A stretch of DNA of 64,000 nt from Candidatus Accumulibacter cognatus (GCA_013414765.1 CP058708.1:429553-493552); one strand, 5' to 3'. Counted from the first letter of the stretch, positions 1 through 11,771 are shown. The notes: generated from the sequence alone by a model not told the origin. A program made the numbers and translations.

Positions 1-979
<979 letters not shown>

Positions 980-1130
980 AATTCCTAAAACTCTCGCTCG
1001 ACGTGCTATCAATCCAGATCACTCCAGATCAATAGCCTTTCTTCCATCGGTACGAGTCCTTCTCTATCCTTCTTCCATCCGCTTGCGCAGATCGCTATAG
1101 ATCAAGAACCCACACCTATCGGTTGTCCAA

Positions 1131-1146
1131 TTTTTAAAGAGCTGCC
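1131..1146 (-). promoter_or_regulatory. boxA antitermination element of the rRNA leader
   Basis: On the minus strand the leader reads GGCAGCTCTTTAAAAA, then TTGGACAACC. This is the usual boxA-type motif of betaproteobacterial 16S leaders, bound by NusB and S10 to keep polymerase processive through rRNA. It lies about 150 bp upstream of the mature 16S 5' end and downstream of both promoters. Confidence 0.8.
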
Positions 1147-1211
1147 TAACGACCCTCTGGCCGTTACTGCCTTGCTGCAATTTCTCGTCTGCCTGAGCAG
1201 CGAGAGGGCGC

Positions 1212-1239
1212 ATTATACAGGCGTTTCTGGCGACGTCAA
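1212..1239 (-). promoter_or_regulatory. rRNA promoter P1 (sigma-70)
   Basis: On the minus strand, TTGACG (1239-1234) and TATAAT (1217-1212) are separated by 16 bp. A GC-rich discriminator (GCGCCCTC) follows, as is common at stringently controlled rRNA promoters. Transcription would start near 1205, about 60 bp upstream of boxA. Confidence 0.85.
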
Positions 1240-1377
1240 TAACTGATTTCACCAACCTGTTTGCTACTTCTCCCACTTCCGGCGCCATCCTGAAAGGATT
1301 TCGCCGAAGCCCGCCAAAAATACATAACAAGCTGTTTTTAATCAGCTTTTTTTGCATCTTCGGCAACGAAGACGCGG

Positions 1378-1405
1378 ATTATACAGGGCCATGCAGCAAC
1401 GTCAA
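1378..1405 (-). promoter_or_regulatory. rRNA promoter P2, upstream tandem copy
   Basis: This is a second minus-strand promoter with the same architecture as the downstream one: TTGACG (1405-1400), 16 bp, TATAAT (1383-1378). It also has a GC-rich stretch after the -10 box. It lies 64 bp beyond the 3' end of tyrS, so the rRNA operon is read in the same direction as tyrS but has its own promoters. Confidence 0.82.
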
Positions 1406-1469
1406 CCCTCTTGTTCAACTATTTTGAGATGGACGAACTGGACGGTCGGCAGGCTATTCTTGCGATCGC

Positions 1470-2669
1470 TCAGGCAATGCTGACACGCGCGAACTTGCGC
1501 TTGCCAACCTGCACGACAAAAGAACTCTTGGCAGGGAGCATGAGGTGCTTGTCGTCGATCCGGGTACCGTCGATCCTGACTCCACCCTGCTGGATCATGC
1601 GCAAGGCCTCTGAGGTGCTAGACGTTAATCCCGCCTGCTTGAGAACCTGCGCAATGCTCAAGAACCGGTCGCTGGCCAGCAGGTTGGCTTCCGGAATATC
1701 GTCAGGGATGGCGCCCTGACGGAAACGTGCATCAAAATCGGCCTGCGCCCGCACGGCGGCCGCGGCGCCATGAAAGCGATCAACAATTTCCTGGGCCAAC
1801 AGAACCTTGACTTCACGTGGATTGCGTCCTTCCAGGACCTCGTCCTGCAAACCGGAGATGTTCTCGATGCTGCGAAATGAAAGCAGCTCGAAGTAGCGCC
1901 ACATCAGCTCATCGGAGATTGACATCAGCTTCCCGAACATCTCATCAGGCGGCTCGTTGATTCCCACGTAGTTGCCGAGAGACTTCGACATCTTGTGGAT
2001 GCCATCCAGTCCTTCGAGCAGCGGCATGGTCAGGATGCACTGCGGTGCCTGCCCGTAGTGCTTCTGCAACTCTCGTCCGACCAGGAGGTTGAATTTCTGG
2101 TCGGTGCCGCCGAGTTCCACGTCCGCTTTCATCGCCACCGAGTCATATCCCTGGCACAGCGGATACAGCAACTCGTGAATGGCGATCGGCTGTCCGTTTC
2201 GGTAGCGCTTGGCGAAATCATCGCGCTCGAGCATCCGTGCGACGGTATGCAAAGCCGCCAAGCGAATCAGACCCGACGCACCCAGCGGATCGAACCAGAT
2301 GGAATTGAAGCAGATCTCGGTCCGGCCGGGATCGAGAATCTTGAATACCTGCTCCTGGTAAGTCCTGGCGTTTTCGACGATCTGCTCTCGCGACAGAGGC
2401 GGCCGAGTCGCGTTCTTGCCGGTGGGATCACCGATCATCCCGGTAAAGTCGCCAATCAGGAACAGCACATGATGACCAAGGTCCTGACAGTGCCTGAGCT
2501 TGTTGATCAGTACGGTATGCCCGAGATGCAGATCCGGCGCTGTCGGATCAAAACCCGCCTTGATCCGGAGCGGTCGGCCGGTTTTCAGCCTTTCAAGAAG
2601 TTCGGCTTCAATCAGCAGTTCTTCTGCCCCGCGCTTGATCTGCTCGAGTTCTTCTTCAATGACGCGCAT
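1470..2669 (-). CDS. tyrS: tyrosyl-tRNA synthetase
   Basis: This enzyme charges tRNA-Tyr with tyrosine at the expense of ATP in the cytoplasm. The 399-residue protein has the class I HIGH-type signature HLGH at residues 48-51 and KMSKS at 226-230. A C-terminal S4-like RNA-binding domain occupies about 333-399. Length and motif spacing fit the shorter bacterial TyrRS type. It is the last protein gene of a minus-strand run (M16 peptidases, rsmD, coaD, ferredoxin, tyrS), with a 34 bp gap from the ferredoxin gene. The rRNA promoters begin just downstream. Confidence 0.97.
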   Translation of the reverse strand: MRVIEEELEQIKRGAEELLIEAELLERLKTGRPLRIKAGFDPTAPDLHLGHTVLINKLRHCQDLGHHVLFLIGDFTGMIGDPTGKNATRPPLSREQIVENARTYQEQVFKILDPGRTEICFNSIWFDPLGASGLIRLAALHTVARMLERDDFAKRYRNGQPIAIHELLYPLCQGYDSVAMKADVELGGTDQKFNLLVGRELQKHYGQAPQCILTMPLLEGLDGIHKMSKSLGNYVGINEPPDEMFGKLMSISDELMWRYFELLSFRSIENISGLQDEVLEGRNPREVKVLLAQEIVDRFHGAAAAVRAQADFDARFRQGAIPDDIPEANLLASDRFLSIAQVLKQAGLTSSTSEALRMIQQGGVRIDGTRIDDKHLMLPAKSSFVVQVGKRKFARVSIA

Positions 2670-2703
2670 GCGGCCCCCTTCTCGCCGACGTGAAGTGCTC
2701 GGC

Positions 2704-3467
<764 letters not shown>

Positions 3468-3481
<14 letters not shown>

Positions 3482-4022
3482 CCGTTTCGCCTCGCCGCAT
3501 TAAGTGATAGAACACCTGGCCGGCTCGACCATGACGCTCCGTGCGCCAATCCCCGATACCCCCCAGGAAGCTCTCTGCCTCGGCATAGATCATGCCGTCA
3601 GCCGCCATCACGCCCGGCACAAGCGGTGCCAGACGGTCGATCCAACCGTCGTGAAACGGCGGATCCAGAAACAATACGTCGAAACGCAAGTTGACGGAAG
3701 AGAGAAATGTCATCGCATCCGAACGGACGATCTTCAAACCCTGGCCCATACCCAGGATTTCTGCATTACGCGCCATTGCCGCCAGTACCTTTGGCGAATG
3801 GTCGACCATCACCACGCTGGTGGCGCCGCGCGAGACAGCTTCGAAGCCCAGGGCACCGCTACCGGTAAACAGATCGAGACAGGAAAGGCCGGTCAGATCC
3901 TGACCGAGCCAGTTGAACAGTGTCTCGCGCACACGATCCGGTGTCGGCCGTAAACCCGGCGAATCAGGAAAACGAAGCATTCTTCGCCGCCACTTACCGC
4001 CAATGATACGCAGCGAATTCAG
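3468..4022 (-). CDS. rsmD: 16S rRNA (guanine-966-N2)-methyltransferase RsmD; start codon probably non-ATG
   Basis: Methylates G966 of 16S rRNA in the assembled small subunit. Motifs: [15 protein letters not shown], the SAM-binding [14 protein letters not shown] and the catalytic LFLDPPF. The first ATG (3980) falls after the conserved N-terminal block. Upstream in the same frame the sequence encodes [13 protein letters not shown], which matches the usual RsmD beginning. No ATG, GTG or TTG occurs in this frame before a stop codon near 4050. The start is therefore placed at CTG 4022 (184 residues); ATT two codons from it is an alternative. A GGGGA stretch overlaps the end of the upstream M16 gene, suggesting coupling. 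Function is sure, the exact start is not. Confidence 0.85.
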
Positions 4023-4026
4023 AATG

Positions 4027-5322
4027 TCATTCCCCGGCCACCACCACGGTTACCCAATGCTCCGGTCGCAGATGCCGTGCAAACGCCGCCTTGATGTCGG
4101 CAGTCGTGACCTTTTCGATATTTTCCGGGTAGCGATCGAGATAATCGATCGGTAGGCCATAAAAGCCGATCATCGCCACATTCTCCAGGAGCTTTCGATT
4201 GCTGTCGAGGCGCAACGGGAAGCTGCCAATCAGATTCTGCTTTGCGGCCTGCAACTCCGTTTCAGTCGGCCCGTGCTCGAGGAAGCCGGCAAGCACCTCA
4301 CGGGCCACCTTCAGCGCGTCGTCAGCCTGCGTCTTCTTGGTCTGCAGGCCCATCTGGAACGGCCCCAACTGTTGCAACGGCATGAAATAGCTGTGCGCGC
4401 TGTAGGCAAGGCCGCGTTTATCGCGAACCTCCTTCATCAAGCGTGAGACAAAGCCACCACCGCCAAGTGAATAGTTGCCGACGGCCAGAGGAAAAAAATC
4501 CGGGTCGCCACGCTTGAGTGCCGGCAGGCCGACCAACAGATGCGCCTGCACTGCCGGATGGTCAATCCGCCGCTCGACAGCTGCCGGCAATGCCGGAACC
4601 GCGATCTCTGTAGGAACCGGTCCGGACGGCAAAGCAGCGGTCAGTGTCTCAGCCACCGACTCAGCTTCGTCGCGTGACAGGTCACCGACGATCGTCACAC
4701 GGGCTCGCTGCGCCGTGTAATTTGCGGCATGAAAAGCAACGACATCCGCACGAACCAGCGCAGCCACCGATTCCGGTGTCGCATGCCGTCCATAGGGATG
4801 CGCGCCATACATCGCCGCCCAGAAGGCTCTGCTGGCAATCGTTTCGGGACGCGTCAACGCTTCCTTGAGTGTGGCGATCGAACGTGCCTGCTCGCGATCG
4901 AAGACTGCCGCTGGGAACTGCGGCGTGCTCAGAATCGCGCGCAGCATGTCGAGAGCCGGGCCGCGCTTGTCGGTCATCGACAGCGTTCGCAGGGCAATCG
5001 TTGCACGGTCCATCTCCACCCCACCCGACAACCTGGCGCCAAGGTCGGCCATCCTGCTGGCAATCTGCATCTCGTCCATCCCCGCGACCCCCAGGTCAAC
5101 CAGGGCACGGGTCAGCGAAGCCACGCCCGCCTTACCCTCGAATTCATGCGCCGTACCGGCAGCAAAGTCGACCTGGACGTCGAGAATCGGCAAGCTATGG
5201 TTTTCGACAAATAAAATGCCGGTGCCCGACGTCGTCTGCCAACGCTCGATCTTCGGACCGGCGTGCACCAGCGGAATGGCAACCACCAGGCACACACAGA
5301 TCAGCAGCTTGCAGGGATTCAT
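4027..5322 (-). CDS. M16 family peptidase-like protein, non-catalytic partner
   Basis: A 431-residue secreted or periplasmic M16-family subunit with a signal peptide (residues 1-21, ending VHA). It has no HxxEH zinc site. It keeps the glycine-rich loop with the Arg/Tyr pair (GGGGFVSRLMKEVRDKRGLAYS split around it), which in M16B heterodimers belongs to the substrate-binding, non-catalytic subunit. The catalytic partner lies 22 bp upstream in the same operon. The pair resembles bacterial pitrilysin-like or mitochondrial-processing-peptidase-like dimers. The actual substrate is unknown. Confidence 0.92.
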   Translation of the reverse strand: MNPCKLLICVCLVVAIPLVHAGPKIERWQTTSGTGILFVENHSLPILDVQVDFAAGTAHEFEGKAGVASLTRALVDLGVAGMDEMQIASRMADLGARLSGGVEMDRATIALRTLSMTDKRGPALDMLRAILSTPQFPAAVFDREQARSIATLKEALTRPETIASRAFWAAMYGAHPYGRHATPESVAALVRADVVAFHAANYTAQRARVTIVGDLSRDEAESVAETLTAALPSGPVPTEIAVPALPAAVERRIDHPAVQAHLLVGLPALKRGDPDFFPLAVGNYSLGGGGFVSRLMKEVRDKRGLAYSAHSYFMPLQQLGPFQMGLQTKKTQADDALKVAREVLAGFLEHGPTETELQAAKQNLIGSFPLRLDSNRKLLENVAMIGFYGLPIDYLDRYPENIEKVTTADIKAAFARHLRPEHWVTVVVAGE

Positions 5323-5344
5323 CAGCGGATTCTCACATTCATCA

Positions 5345-6712
5345 TCAATGACGGGGTGTGAACGGCGAGCGCGCGCGCGGCGCTTGCGGCAACGGCTGCG
5401 GGTCTAGTTCGGCGACGGTCAGTTGCTCGTCGCGAAAGTACTTCCTCGCAACCGCCTGGATTTGCCCGGCAGTGACCGCCTGCCGTTTTTCTAGAATGAG
5501 CCGGTTCAAGTGATAGGGAATACCAACCGATTCAAGTTGCCCGATCTCCATCGCCTGCGCAAACATCGAATCCAGTTTATAGATCTGTCCGGCAATCAGC
5601 TGCGCCTTGGCGCGTGTCAGTTCATCGGCAGCCACCCCCTGTTGTTGCACCTGGACAATTTCGGCGCGCAGACCAGCCTCGAGGTCGGCGCGAGTTTTGC
5701 CGTCGCTGGGCGAGCCGGACAGGTAGAAGATGCCCGGCCCGCGCGCCGTCGAATCGTAGCTAGCCTCCACGTCCACCGCCAGACGCTGCTCACGAACGAG
5801 GTGTCTGGAGAAGCGGGCCGCTTCGTGCCCAGACAGAACGGCCGATAGCATCTCGAGTGCATAGGGATCGACGTCCTGGTCGACATCGCGGATGACCGGC
5901 ACCTTGTAAGCCATGATCAGTACCGGCAAATCTGCCGGCGCTTTCACGGTCAAGCGGCGAATGCCGGCCTGCACTGGCTCGTCCTGTGGTTTCCTGACCG
6001 GCAGCGGGCGTTCCGGCAAAGCCCCGTAATGCTGTTCGGCAAGCTGGAAAACATGCTCGTGATCGACGTCACCGACGACCACCACATAAGCATTGTTCGG
6101 CGCGTACCAGCGCTCGTACCAAAGCCGTGCGTCATTGACGGTCATGTTCTCAAGATCGTTCATCCAGCCGATGATCGGAACACGATACGGGTGCGCCTGA
6201 AAAGCAACCGCGGATAGCTGCTCGAAAAGCAGCGCCTGTGGTTGATCATCGGTGCGCAGCCGCCGCTCTTCCATGACCACCCGGATTTCCTGCGCAAACT
6301 CCTTGGGGTCCAGGTTCAGATGACGCATGCGATCGGCTTCGAGCTGCATCATCTCGGACAGTTTCCCTTTCGGTACCTGCTGGAAATAAGCAGTGTAGTC
6401 ACGACTGGTAAACGCGTTGTCACGTCCGCCAGCGGCCGCGACGCGCCGGTTGAATTCGCCGGGTCCGGCGCTCGGAGTACCCTTGAACATCATGTGTTCA
6501 AGGACATGCGCGACACCGGTGCTGCCATTCGTCTCGTCCATGCTGCCGGCCCGGTACCAGACCATATGTGCAACCGTGGGAGCTCGCCGATCCTCCTTGA
6601 CGATAATCCGCAAGCCGTTCGCCAACTGCTGCTCATAAGGATTGGCCAGCACCGAGACGGGTGCGGCCAGCACCAGCAAGCATCGAATCAATCGCGCGTG
6701 ACGCATGGGCAT
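5345..6712 (-). CDS. M16 family zinc metallopeptidase, catalytic subunit
   Basis: A 455-residue exported peptidase with a signal peptide (about residues 1-23, ending VLA). The inverted zinc motif HVLEH is at 69-73 and is followed by MMFKGT. The third ligand region is EERR at about 150. These are the features of active M16 subunits. It is the first gene of the minus-strand operon and diverges from ftsY over 97 bp. Together with the downstream HxxEH-less protein it should form a clamshell heterodimer that degrades peptides in the periplasm. Confidence 0.93.
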   Translation of the reverse strand: MPMRHARLIRCLLVLAAPVSVLANPYEQQLANGLRIIVKEDRRAPTVAHMVWYRAGSMDETNGSTGVAHVLEHMMFKGTPSAGPGEFNRRVAAAGGRDNAFTSRDYTAYFQQVPKGKLSEMMQLEADRMRHLNLDPKEFAQEIRVVMEERRLRTDDQPQALLFEQLSAVAFQAHPYRVPIIGWMNDLENMTVNDARLWYERWYAPNNAYVVVVGDVDHEHVFQLAEQHYGALPERPLPVRKPQDEPVQAGIRRLTVKAPADLPVLIMAYKVPVIRDVDQDVDPYALEMLSAVLSGHEAARFSRHLVREQRLAVDVEASYDSTARGPGIFYLSGSPSDGKTRADLEAGLRAEIVQVQQQGVAADELTRAKAQLIAGQIYKLDSMFAQAMEIGQLESVGIPYHLNRLILEKRQAVTAGQIQAVARKYFRDEQLTVAELDPQPLPQAPRARSPFTPRH

Positions 6713-6809
6713 GAGTCGCTTCTGATAGAATTTGGGAAGGTGTCGGGAAATTTGACCGGCATCTTACCACCGCCAACGAACCCGAGCGCCCCTGAGACAC
6801 GAAAGCACC

Positions 6810-7796
6810 ATGTTTGGTTTCCTCAAGAAGTCCACTGGCCAGCCGTCCGCGCCAACCAGTCCAGTCGTCATCGAAGGCGCAGCGCCCGTGGTTCCGTGGC
6901 GGCAGCGACTCAAGGCCGGTCTCGCGCGCACGCGCGCGCAATTCAGCGGCAGGTTGAAATCACTGTTCTCGCGCGGCAAGGTCGACGATGAATTGCTCGA
7001 AGATCTGGAAAGCCTGCTATTGAGCAGCGACGTCGGCCTCGATGCAACCCAGCATCTGCTCTATCAGCTGAAAATGCGCGCCAAACGCGACCGGCTCGAC
7101 ACCCCGGAGGAGATTCAGCGCGCGCTGTCCGAGATTTTCCACGAACTCCTGCGGCCGCTCGAAGAACCGCTCGACCTGACCGCGCACCGCCCGTTCATCA
7201 TCATGATTGCCGGCGTCAACGGCGCCGGCAAGACGACCTCGATCGGCAAGCTGGCCAAGCATTTTCAGGCACAGGGCCGATCGGTCCTGCTGGCAGCCGG
7301 CGACACCTTCCGCGCCGCCGCGCGCGAGCAGTTGCAGACCTGGGGCGAACGCAACCATGTGACGGTAATCTCTCAGCAGTCCGGCGACCCGGCGGCGGTG
7401 ATCTTTGACGCCATCGCCGCCGCCAGGGCGCGCGGCATCGACATCGTCCTGGCGGATACGGCTGGCCGCCTGCCGACACAATTGCACCTGATGGAGGAAA
7501 TCGCCAAGGTCCGGCGCGTCATCCGGAAGGCCGACCCGTCCGGACCGCACGAGACGCTGCTAGTCCTCGACGCAACCTTCGGCCAGAACACGCTGCAGCA
7601 GGTCATGGCCTTCGACAAGGCGATCCAGGTCACCGGTCTGATCCTGACCAAGCTCGACGGTTCGGCGAAAGGCGGCGTCGTCGCCGCCATCGCCCGCCAG
7701 TGCCCGAAACCAGTTCGCTTTATCGGTGTCGGCGAAGGCATTGACGATCTCCGGCCCTTCACTGCCCGCGATTTCGTAGACGCGCTATTCGAGTGA
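6810..7796 (+). CDS. ftsY: signal recognition particle receptor FtsY
   Basis: SRP-family GTPase that receives ribosome-nascent-chain complexes bound to Ffh/4.5S RNA and hands them to SecYEG. The protein is 328 residues. It has a short basic N-terminal A region, a helical N domain (about 55-115), and the G domain with Walker A GVNGAGKT at 135-142, DTAGRLP and the specificity motif [10 protein letters not shown]. The acidic A domain seen in E. coli is nearly absent, as in many betaproteobacteria. It overlaps ftsE by 4 bp. Confidence 0.97.
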   Translation: MFGFLKKSTGQPSAPTSPVVIEGAAPVVPWRQRLKAGLARTRAQFSGRLKSLFSRGKVDDELLEDLESLLLSSDVGLDATQHLLYQLKMRAKRDRLDTPEEIQRALSEIFHELLRPLEEPLDLTAHRPFIIMIAGVNGAGKTTSIGKLAKHFQAQGRSVLLAAGDTFRAAAREQLQTWGERNHVTVISQQSGDPAAVIFDAIAAARARGIDIVLADTAGRLPTQLHLMEEIAKVRRVIRKADPSGPHETLLVLDATFGQNTLQQVMAFDKAIQVTGLILTKLDGSAKGGVVAAIARQCPKPVRFIGVGEGIDDLRPFTARDFVDALFE

Positions 7797-8479
7797 TTAC
7801 CGCCAGCAACGTCACCAAACGCTATCCGGAAGGCCGAGAAGCCCTGCGCAACGTGAGTTTCGGGATCACCGCAGGAGAAATGGTCTTCCTAACCGGACAC
7901 TCCGGCGCCGGGAAATCGACGCTGTTCAAATTGCTGGCGGCGATCGAGCGCCCGACCTCGGGCAGTATCGTGATCAACGGCCAGAATCTCGCTACGCTGC
8001 GCAAGAACGCCGTTCCTTACCTGCGCCGCAAACTCGGACTGATCTTTCAGGATCGTAAACTCCTGTTCGATCGCAACGTCCTCGACAATGTGCTGCTGCC
8101 CCTGGCGATCGTCGGCCACCCGGCCAAGGAAGCGTTGCGCCGGGCCCAGGCGGCGCTGGCCAAGGTGGGTCTGCCGAATCGCGAGAAGACTTTCCCGATT
8201 GCGCTCTCTGGCGGCGAGCAACAACGTCTGGCGATTGCCCGCGCCGTCGTCAATCGGCCAGCAATCATTCTCGCTGACGAGCCGACCGCCAACCTCGACG
8301 CGGCGTCGGCAAGCGAGATTCTCGAAATCTTCCGTTCCTTCCAGCAGGTTGGCGTGACCGTGCTCATTGCCACTCATGACCCCTTGCTGCTGCCCCACCT
8401 GCAACCGCGCGTTCTCCGCCTCGCCCAAGGCGCGATGAGCGAAGAGCGCGAACCAGCCAGCTGCGGTGTCACGCCGTGA
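7793..8479 (+). CDS. ftsE: cell division ATP-binding protein FtsE
   Basis: ABC ATPase that with FtsX drives periplasmic septal cell-wall hydrolase activation. The 228 residues carry Walker [10 protein letters not shown], signature LSGGEQQR and Walker B IILADEP. Translation starts at GTG 7793 overlapping the ftsY stop (GTGA), and the stop overlaps the ftsX GTG the same way. This is the conserved ftsY-ftsE-ftsX operon. Confidence 0.97.
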   Translation: MITASNVTKRYPEGREALRNVSFGITAGEMVFLTGHSGAGKSTLFKLLAAIERPTSGSIVINGQNLATLRKNAVPYLRRKLGLIFQDRKLLFDRNVLDNVLLPLAIVGHPAKEALRRAQAALAKVGLPNREKTFPIALSGGEQQRLAIARAVVNRPAIILADEPTANLDAASASEILEIFRSFQQVGVTVLIATHDPLLLPHLQPRVLRLAQGAMSEEREPASCGVTP

Positions 8480-9375
8480 GATCCTGGCTCGCCCAGCACC
8501 TGGCGGCGCTGCGCGATGCCTTGCGACGGCTGAGCGCGGCACCGCTCAATTCGCTGCTGTCGCTGCTGGTGATCGGCGTCGCGCTGACCCTGCCGACCGC
8601 TGGCTGGCTGACCCTCGACAACCTCCGCAAGCTCACCGGCGACACCCCCAACGTACAACAGATCAGCATTTTCCTGGCCCTCGACGCCGGCAAACGCGAG
8701 ATCAGCGACATCGAGTCGCGCCTGCAGGAAAACCGATCCGGAGGCTGGCGTTTCGTGCCGCGCGAGGAGGCTTTGAAGCGCCTGCAGGCGGCTGAAGGGA
8801 TGACCGAGATCATCGCCAGTCTGCCACGGAATCCGCTGCCTGACGCTTTTGTCGTCACCCCGGGAGACACCCGACCGGAGGCCCTCGAAGACTTGGCCAG
8901 AACCTTTGCCTCCTGGCCAAAAGTTGCGCATGTCCAGCTCGACTCGGCCTGGGTCAAGCGTTTCGATGCGCTGCTCCGCCTCGGCGAGCGGGTCGTCATG
9001 ATGCTTGGCGCGCTGTTTGCTGGCGCCTTGGTGACCATCACTTTCAACACCATTCGCCTGCAAATCCTCGCTCAGGCTGCGGAGATCGAGGTGGCCAAAC
9101 TGATCGGGGCCACCGATACCTACATCCAGCGCCCGCTCCACTATTTCGGCATGCTGCAGGGCGCTCTCGGCGGACTCTGCGCCGCCCTGCTGGTGAGCGC
9201 CGGTCTACGCCTGCTGTCGCCACCGGTGGCCGAACTGACGCGGCTCTATGGCGCCAGCTTCGCCCTGCAAGGCCTGTCGGCCGGCGATGTCGTCGCCCTA
9301 GCCGCGATCGGCGCTGCGCTCGGCTGGCTGGGGGCCAAGATCTCGGCGCTGATTCATCTGCACCGCATCGCTTGA
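8476..9375 (+). CDS. ftsX: cell division protein FtsX
   Basis: Inner-membrane partner of FtsE, 299 residues. A cytoplasmic N terminus leads to a first membrane helix (about 28-48, LLSLLVIGVALTLPTAGWL). A periplasmic domain of about 120 residues follows, then three C-terminal helices typical of the FtsX permease domain. It starts at GTG in a 4 bp overlap with ftsE. The FtsEX complex transmits ATP hydrolysis to murein hydrolase regulators. Confidence 0.95.
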   Translation: MRSWLAQHLAALRDALRRLSAAPLNSLLSLLVIGVALTLPTAGWLTLDNLRKLTGDTPNVQQISIFLALDAGKREISDIESRLQENRSGGWRFVPREEALKRLQAAEGMTEIIASLPRNPLPDAFVVTPGDTRPEALEDLARTFASWPKVAHVQLDSAWVKRFDALLRLGERVVMMLGALFAGALVTITFNTIRLQILAQAAEIEVAKLIGATDTYIQRPLHYFGMLQGALGGLCAALLVSAGLRLLSPPVAELTRLYGASFALQGLSAGDVVALAAIGAALGWLGAKISALIHLHRIA

Positions 9376-9426
9376 GACCGGTGGAGGCAACGCCCCTAGC
9401 AAGTGCGGTACCCCCCGGCACCCGAC

Positions 9427-9801
9427 TCACCCAAACAAGACGCAAGCCCAGATGACCGGAACGTTGAGCAAGGCCAGCAGCACCGCTGCGCTGCCGATGT
9501 CCTTGGCACGCTTGGCCAGCGGGTGCCGATCCAGCGAAATCCGGTCGACCGTCGCCTCGATCGCTGAATTGAGCAATTCGACGATCAGCACCAGCAGCAA
9601 ACTGCCGATCATCAGTGCCAGCCCGAGCCCGTTCGGCGACAGGAGGAAAGCCAGCGGGACCAGCAACGTGGCGAGCAGTACCTCCTGCCGAAAGGCGTTT
9701 TCTGAACAATAGGCCGCGTACAGACCTGCCCGCGAATAGTGGAATGCGTTCCAAATCCGCCGCCAGCCGGTCTGTCCCTTGAACGGGCTTTCTTCAGCCA
9801 C
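9427..9801 (-). CDS. dgkA: diacylglycerol kinase (prokaryotic, membrane)
   Basis: Small integral-membrane kinase that phosphorylates diacylglycerol to phosphatidic acid. The 124-residue protein has the family motif ENAFRQE, three predicted membrane helices and ELLNSAIEATVDRIS followed by KRAKDIGSAAV. A GTG start at 9801 is chosen because AAGGAG lies 7 bp upstream and the protein then has normal DgkA length; the longer open frame adds 27 residues of unrelated sequence overlapping the hisC end. It is convergent with ftsX and just downstream of hisC. Confidence 0.93.
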   Translation of the reverse strand: MAEESPFKGQTGWRRIWNAFHYSRAGLYAAYCSENAFRQEVLLATLLVPLAFLLSPNGLGLALMIGSLLLVLIVELLNSAIEATVDRISLDRHPLAKRAKDIGSAAVLLALLNVPVIWACVLFG

Positions 9802-9821
9802 CTGGCTCTCCTTGCGACAGC

Positions 9822-10916
9822 TCAAGCAATCAGGATTGATTCGCCCACGATCTCGGCCAGAGCCTTGACCAATAGTGCGCATTGTGCGTCGGTGCCGATC
9901 GTGATCCGCAGATACTGGTCGATCCGCGGCAGCCTGAAATGACGAACGATGATGCCTCGTTGGCGCAGTGCCGCGGCGAGCTGACCGGCGTCATGCTGCG
10001 GGTGACGGGCAAAAATGAAATTGGCTGCCGAAGGCTGGACTTCGAAACCCAGCCGCAGCAAGGTACTGCGCAGGGCCTCGCGACTGCTGATGACGGCCTG
10101 CCGGGTGATTTCAAAGTGCTCCTGATCGCCGATGGCAGCGACTGCACCGGCAATCGCCAGCCGATCGAGCGGGTAGGAATTGAAACTGTTCTTGACTCTT
10201 TCGAGCGCCTCGATCAGGTCGTGATGGCCGACCGCGTAGCCGACGCGCAGCCCGGCCAGCGAACGCGACTTCGAAAGGGTGTGCACGACCAGCAGATTCG
10301 GGTGCTGATTGACCAGCGCAAGCGCCGACTCGCCGCCGAAGTCGATGTAAGCCTCATCGATGACGACGACCGATCGGTGATGCGTCAGGAGCAGACGCTC
10401 GATGGCCGAGAGTGGCAGCAGACGACCCGTCGGCGCATTCGGGTTCGGGAAAATGATGCCGCCGTTTGCTGCCGCGTAATCTTCGCAGCGGATTTCGAAA
10501 TTCTCGTCGAGCGGGACGGCCACATGGGCGATTTCGTACAGGCCACAGTAGACCGGGTAGAAGCTGTAAGTGATATCCGGGAAGAAAATCGGCAACTCGT
10601 GTTTGAGCAACGCCATGAAGACATGCGCCAGTACTTCGTCGGAACCGTTACCGACGAAGATCTGTTGCGGTGTGATGCCGAACTGCATGTAGCGGATCGC
10701 AATCGCCGCCTTGAGGCGCTCGGCGCCGGGATCCGGGTAGAGCCGCAGCGACTCGCCGCCATTCGCCATTTCTTCGGCAATCGCAGCATCGACACGCGGC
10801 GAGGGCGGATAAGGGTTTTCGTTGGTGTTCAGCTTGACAAGGTTTGGCAGCCTGGGCTGCTCGCCCGGAACATAGGGCATCAGGCGGTGAACGAGAGAAC
10901 TCCAGTAGCGACTCAT
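9822..10916 (-). CDS. hisC: histidinol-phosphate aminotransferase
   Basis: PLP enzyme converting imidazole-acetol phosphate to L-histidinol phosphate in histidine synthesis. The 364 residues include [13 protein letters not shown], the PLP region [17 protein letters not shown] with the Schiff-base lysine, and the C-terminal QYLRITIG. The ATG at 10916 starts the family-typical sequence [12 protein letters not shown]; an upstream ATG would add 20 residues encoded by the adjacent repeat. It diverges from hisB across a 267 bp region containing a repeat copy, so the his genes form two divergent units here. Confidence 0.95.
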   Translation of the reverse strand: MSRYWSSLVHRLMPYVPGEQPRLPNLVKLNTNENPYPPSPRVDAAIAEEMANGGESLRLYPDPGAERLKAAIAIRYMQFGITPQQIFVGNGSDEVLAHVFMALLKHELPIFFPDITYSFYPVYCGLYEIAHVAVPLDENFEIRCEDYAAANGGIIFPNPNAPTGRLLPLSAIERLLLTHHRSVVVIDEAYIDFGGESALALVNQHPNLLVVHTLSKSRSLAGLRVGYAVGHHDLIEALERVKNSFNSYPLDRLAIAGAVAAIGDQEHFEITRQAVISSREALRSTLLRLGFEVQPSAANFIFARHPQHDAGQLAAALRQRGIIVRHFRLPRIDQYLRITIGTDAQCALLVKALAEIVGESILIA

Positions 10917-10930
10917 GAAAGGCTGCCCGG

Positions 10931-11055
10931 TTAATGTGAAAGTCGCGTATGCGACCACGAATCCTCCCCTCTCCACTCGCGGGAGAGGGGAAGGGAGTAG
11001 AAAAGGCCATGACTACCTAACTATTCAGGGAATGCCCGGAAAAGTCATGACCGTT
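10931..11055 (+). repeat. three-hairpin intergenic repeat, copy A
   Basis: A near full-length copy beginning TTAATGTGAAAGTCGC. Hairpin 1 is GTCGC/GCGAC. Hairpin 2 is a perfect 9 bp stem CCCCTCTCC/GGAGAGGGG. The distal hairpin pairs CATGACT with AGTCATG and ends at ACCGTT. It lies between the divergent hisC and hisB. The same unit recurs at 28801, 31768, 33973, 43964, 50090 and 57936. Confidence 0.85.
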
Positions 11056-11183
11056 CGGGATGCATGCGAAGCGTGAAATGGTATCATGCGTACCGGTCGA
11101 TCGAAGCTGATGATCGGCCTGCGGTTCGCAGCAGCAGGCTGAACCTTTTCCAGACCCGAACTGCCACCCGGCAATGGTACCCG

Positions 11184-11771
11184 ATGCGGCAAGCAGAAGT
11201 TTCCAGGAATACGCTCGAAACCCGGATCACCGTTCGACTGAACCTTGACGGCAGTGGCCGCGGCAGCTTCGCGACCGGAGTGCCTTTCCTCGACCACATG
11301 CTTGAACAGATTTCCCGTCACGGGCTGATCGACCTCGAAGTTGCGGCCGCCGGCGACCTGCATATCGACGCCCACCACACCGTCGAGGATATCGGCATCA
11401 CGATCGGGCAGGCACTGGCCAGTGCCCTCGGCGACAAGAAGGGCCTGCGCCGTTATGGGCACGCCTATGTACCGCTCGACGAAGCGCTGTCTCGAGTCGT
11501 GGTCGATCTCTCCGGCCGACCGGGCCTCGAGTTCCATGTCGATTTTCGGAGGGCCATGATTGGCGCTTTTGACGTCGATCTGGTACACGAATTTTTCCAG
11601 GGCCTGGTCAATCACGCCTTGCTGACACTACATATCGACAATCTGCGCGGCGACAACGCGCACCACCAGGCGGAAACGGTGTTCAAGGCTTTCGGTCGCG
11701 CGCTGCGTATGGCCGTTGAGGAAGACCCGCGCGCCGGCGGTATCATTCCCTCGACCAAGGGCTCACTGTAA
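11184..11771 (+). CDS. hisB: imidazoleglycerol-phosphate dehydratase
   Basis: Dehydrates imidazole glycerol phosphate in histidine synthesis. It is the monofunctional 195-residue form without the phosphatase domain. Metal-binding motifs are [12 protein letters not shown], and H-E-F plus DNAHHQAE further on; FLDHML near residue 37 is also conserved. The ATG at 11184 gives the typical N terminus; the frame is open further upstream but reaches into the repeat. The stop overlaps the hisH ATG by one base. Confidence 0.96.
   Translation: MRQAEVSRNTLETRITVRLNLDGSGRGSFATGVPFLDHMLEQISRHGLIDLEVAAAGDLHIDAHHTVEDIGITIGQALASALGDKKGLRRYGHAYVPLDEALSRVVVDLSGRPGLEFHVDFRRAMIGAFDVDLVHEFFQGLVNHALLTLHIDNLRGDNAHHQAETVFKAFGRALRMAVEEDPRAGGIIPSTKGSL

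Noticed and set aside
1329-1353. Hairpin AAGCTG/CAGCTT followed by five T on the plus strand, as a terminator
   Set aside because: There is no plus-strand gene upstream for it to terminate, and the stem is only 6 bp. It lies in the rRNA leader between the two promoters.
1064-1366. Minus-strand 100-codon frame
   Set aside because: It covers the rRNA leader with boxA and the P1 promoter, and has no recognisable protein features.
10917-10976. A longer hisC start with 20 extra residues
   Set aside because: The extension is encoded by the repeat element and does not resemble HisC N termini.
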